Assembly (NCBI GenBank): GCA_045643165.1
Contig: JAZUKF010000056.1
Location: forward strand, 1 to 26,322
Direction of reading: 5' to 3'
Length of the DNA: 26,322 nt
Source: SIG575 sp045643165
GTDB taxonomy: Bacteria; Bacillota; Clostridia; Oscillospirales; Acutalibacteraceae
Shown: positions 24,875 to 26,322 of the stretch, piece by piece
How positions within the stretch are numbered: position 1 is the stretch's first letter
Layout of the letters: each line of letters starts with the position of its first letter
The notes under the pieces: model-generated
Databases searched by the model: none
Seen by the model: only the letters and a program-made list of their open reading frames with translations
What the model was told of the DNA's origin: nothing
Translations under genes and position numbers: made by a program

Positions 24875-24886
24875 TTAAATAACTGT

Positions 24887-24963
<77 letters not shown>

Positions 24964-25015
24964 TTAAATAGTTGATAAGTATTAATTTGCTTTTTCATAC
25001 TCTCTCTTTTTTTTG

Positions 25016-25046
25016 CCATAGGCGTTAACCCGCCTATGGTTTTTTT
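25016..25046 (+). terminator. Intrinsic terminator of the tRNA operon
   Basis: A perfect 9-bp stem, CCATAGGCG (25016-25024) with CGCCTATGG (25031-25039), has a 6-base loop and is followed by seven T and further T-rich sequence. On the opposite strand it is followed by A-rich sequence, so it works only for plus-strand transcription. The 197 bases from 24964 to 25160 hold only this and the next hairpin; I see no gene there. Confidence 0.92.
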
Positions 25047-25087
25047 GATTTTTGTGTCTATAATATCTATTGTCTGTTGTTTTAAAA

Positions 25088-25138
25088 TATAAAAACAGCC
25101 GTTACAGATGGATTTTTCCGAAACTGTAACGGCTGTTT
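25088..25138 (-). terminator. Intrinsic terminator of the minus-strand glycosidase-like gene
   Basis: A perfect 15-bp inverted repeat pairs AAACAGCCGTTACAG (25093-25107) with its complement (25124-25138) around a 16-base loop. On the minus strand it lies 22 bases after the stop of the gene at 25161 and leads into TTTTTATATTTT. It may also stop some plus-strand read-through, though the T-run on that side is short. Confidence 0.88.
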
Positions 25139-25160
25139 ATATTAGTCAAATCCGAAAAAT

Positions 25161-26322
25161 TTATTTATCCCATTCAGCAAATGCTTTTTGAACGGCATAA
25201 TAGGAGGGCTTTGGTTTACCGGTTCCGTCAATCAATCCCCAACCCATTTCAATAGGACAGGTTGACTGACTGCACACATAACATGAGTCATCATCATTCA
25301 GATGATAGACGAAGGAACCGCAAATTCTCTTGTTATTTTTAAATCTTTTTAAAACATCTCTGAAAAATTTTGCCTGACCGTCCAAAGTATGTTTGTAACC
25401 CCAAAGTTGATATCCTTTGTGAAGTTCGCTGTAAAAATGATTTGCAAGTTCCGTATCAAACAATGCCGCAGCATATTCTTCATCAGTGGTGCAGTGATAG
25501 TAACTGATTTGCAGTTGCATTGTTTCGTTTAATTTCGGGATCAATTCCCGGATATGCTCTCTTGCCTCTTTTTCACTGTTAAATCCGTAGGACTGTAAAA
25601 TCTTCTTCTTTTCCGCATCGGTTTTCGGCTGACCGTAGGAAAGATAACCGAATTCACAAACCATAACAGGTTTCTGATAAGTTTCATAAACGGCATTTAC
25701 AACCGCATCAAAAATAAATGTCGTTTTAGCGTATTTCTCAAAACATCCGAAATACAAATCGCATCCGACATAATCGCAGTAGGGGAGATAATCTTTAAGT
25801 TTATCGTAGAAATTATAAATTATCGCATTGTCAAGGTTAAATCCTACAATAATGTCATCTTTAAAGGGAGCCATTGCTTTAAGCTGAATACCGATAAATT
25901 CAGCCGCTTCATCTTCTGTAAGAGGTTCTCTGAAACGTTTTTGTCCCATTTCATTTGTAATTTGAACATCCCCGACTAACCCCTTTAAATCCTTTATCAT
26001 ATATTCGGCATCTTTAGCGAGCAGTTCTTTTCCTTCCGGAGTTCTGGGATCAATACCGTATGCGAGATAATCATCCGGGTATGCGGTTACCGCAAAAACT
26101 TTAAGACCGTTGTCAATCATTTCCCGACATTCTTTCTTAAAGTGTTTGTAACTGTACGTTTCATTTCCGCTTTTATCCAAAGCCGGACTGCCGATATCGT
26201 CTCTTACCCATTCAATATTCAGGTCATTTAAAGCCTGATAGTTTTCTTCGGGATGACAAATTCCCTTTATGTAACCGCCCGTTTTTGATTTAACATCATT
26301 TACCGCATCCACGTCCGCAGAA
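25161..26322 (-). CDS. Clan GH-A-like TIM-barrel glycoside hydrolase family protein, 5' end cut by window
   Basis: The frame is still open at the window edge, so the start is not certain. A GTG at 26312 would give 383 residues but has no ribosome site in view. Numbered from that GTG, the protein resembles clan GH-A glycosidases: NIEWVRDD (32-39) near strand 1, VQITNEMGQ with N120-E121 as the acid/base pair at strand 4, VMVCEFGYLSYG with E220 as the likely nucleophile at strand 7, and GWGLIDGTGKPKPSYYAVQ at the end. The region from about 225 to 328 is an unusually long, charged helical insertion before strand 8. Cysteines at 344, 347 and 352 form a CxxC-x4-C cluster. Family and substrate are not identifiable by eye, and any signal peptide would be outside the window. 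It is the only minus-strand gene and converges on the tRNA operon. Confidence 0.72.
   Translation of the reverse strand, partial: SADVDAVNDVKSKTGGYIKGICHPEENYQALNDLNIEWVRDDIGSPALDKSGNETYSYKHFKKECREMIDNGLKVFAVTAYPDDYLAYGIDPRTPEGKELLAKDAEYMIKDLKGLVGDVQITNEMGQKRFREPLTEDEAAEFIGIQLKAMAPFKDDIIVGFNLDNAIIYNFYDKLKDYLPYCDYVGCDLYFGCFEKYAKTTFIFDAVVNAVYETYQKPVMVCEFGYLSYGQPKTDAEKKKILQSYGFNSEKEAREHIRELIPKLNETMQLQISYYHCTTDEEYAAALFDTELANHFYSELHKGYQLWGYKHTLDGQAKFFRDVLKRFKNNKRICGSFVYHLNDDDSCYVCSQSTCPIEMGWGLIDGTGKPKPSYYAVQKAFAEWDK

Noticed and set aside
25093..25138. Perfect 15-bp inverted repeat, considered as a mobile-element end or recombination site
   Set aside because: Its place 22 bases after a stop codon and the T-rich sequence on the minus strand are explained by an intrinsic terminator. 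No transposase or target duplication is near.
24964..25160. The tRNA genes considered as an integration site for an island beginning with the minus-strand gene
   Set aside because: I see no integrase and no repeat of the tRNA 3' end in the bases that follow, and the minus-strand gene's base composition looks like that of its neighbours. The window ends too soon to exclude it fully.

Overview
This window is about 26 kb of chromosomal housekeeping DNA from a spore-forming, low-to-moderate GC Firmicute. It is most likely a clostridium of the Oscillospiraceae/Ruminococcaceae kind. The grounds are a spoIIIA engulfment-channel operon, the clostridial order asp23-nusB-xseAB-ispA-dxs-tlyA-nadK-argR-recN, a RuvC resolvase (Bacillus uses RecU instead), frequent TTG and GTG starts, and CCA-encoding tRNA genes. 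I see no phage, insertion sequence, CRISPR array, plasmid function or defence cassette.

Layout. 1-2003: the end of spoIIIAE, then spoIIIAF, spoIIIAG and spoIIIAH. 2004-2058: a near-consensus vegetative promoter, which starts a very long co-directional series. 2059-11806: Asp23 protein, a terminator-like hairpin, NusB, a TsaD/Kae1-like paralogue, both exonuclease VII subunits, IspA and Dxs (isoprenoid precursors), TlyA (rRNA methylation), NAD kinase, ArgR and RecN. 11806-14175: a small DUF896 protein, then RuvC, RuvA and RuvB (Holliday junction processing). 14207-19736: GlmM, an unassigned SAM methyltransferase, the EcfA1-EcfA2-EcfT energy-coupling module without a substrate subunit, and TruA. 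19747-24715: a membrane-anchored DUF5711 protein, CvpA, PgsA and a ClpE-like AAA+ unfoldase with an N-terminal zinc site. 24801-24963: tRNA-Gly(TCC) and tRNA-Arg(TCT), with their own promoter and terminator. 25161-26322: a convergent minus-strand gene for a clan GH-A-like TIM-barrel protein, cut by the window edge.

Most plus-strand genes overlap or lie within about 30 bases of each other, so long co-transcribed, translationally coupled units are likely. Their themes are DNA repair and recombination (XseAB, RecN, RuvABC), isoprenoid, cell-wall and lipid precursors (IspA, Dxs, GlmM, PgsA), RNA modification and transcription (NusB, TlyA, TruA, the methyltransferase), and vitamin or metal uptake (ECF).

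Nothing here is clearly a new system. The points most worth a second look are a 17-bp inverted repeat covering the tRNA promoter, the TsaD-like paralogue in the position where Bacillus has folD, the DUF896 gene coupled between recN and ruvC, the ClpE-like ATPase coupled to pgsA, and the glycosidase-like protein with a large insertion and a cysteine cluster. Functional calls rest on recognised motifs and gene order, since no searches could be run.
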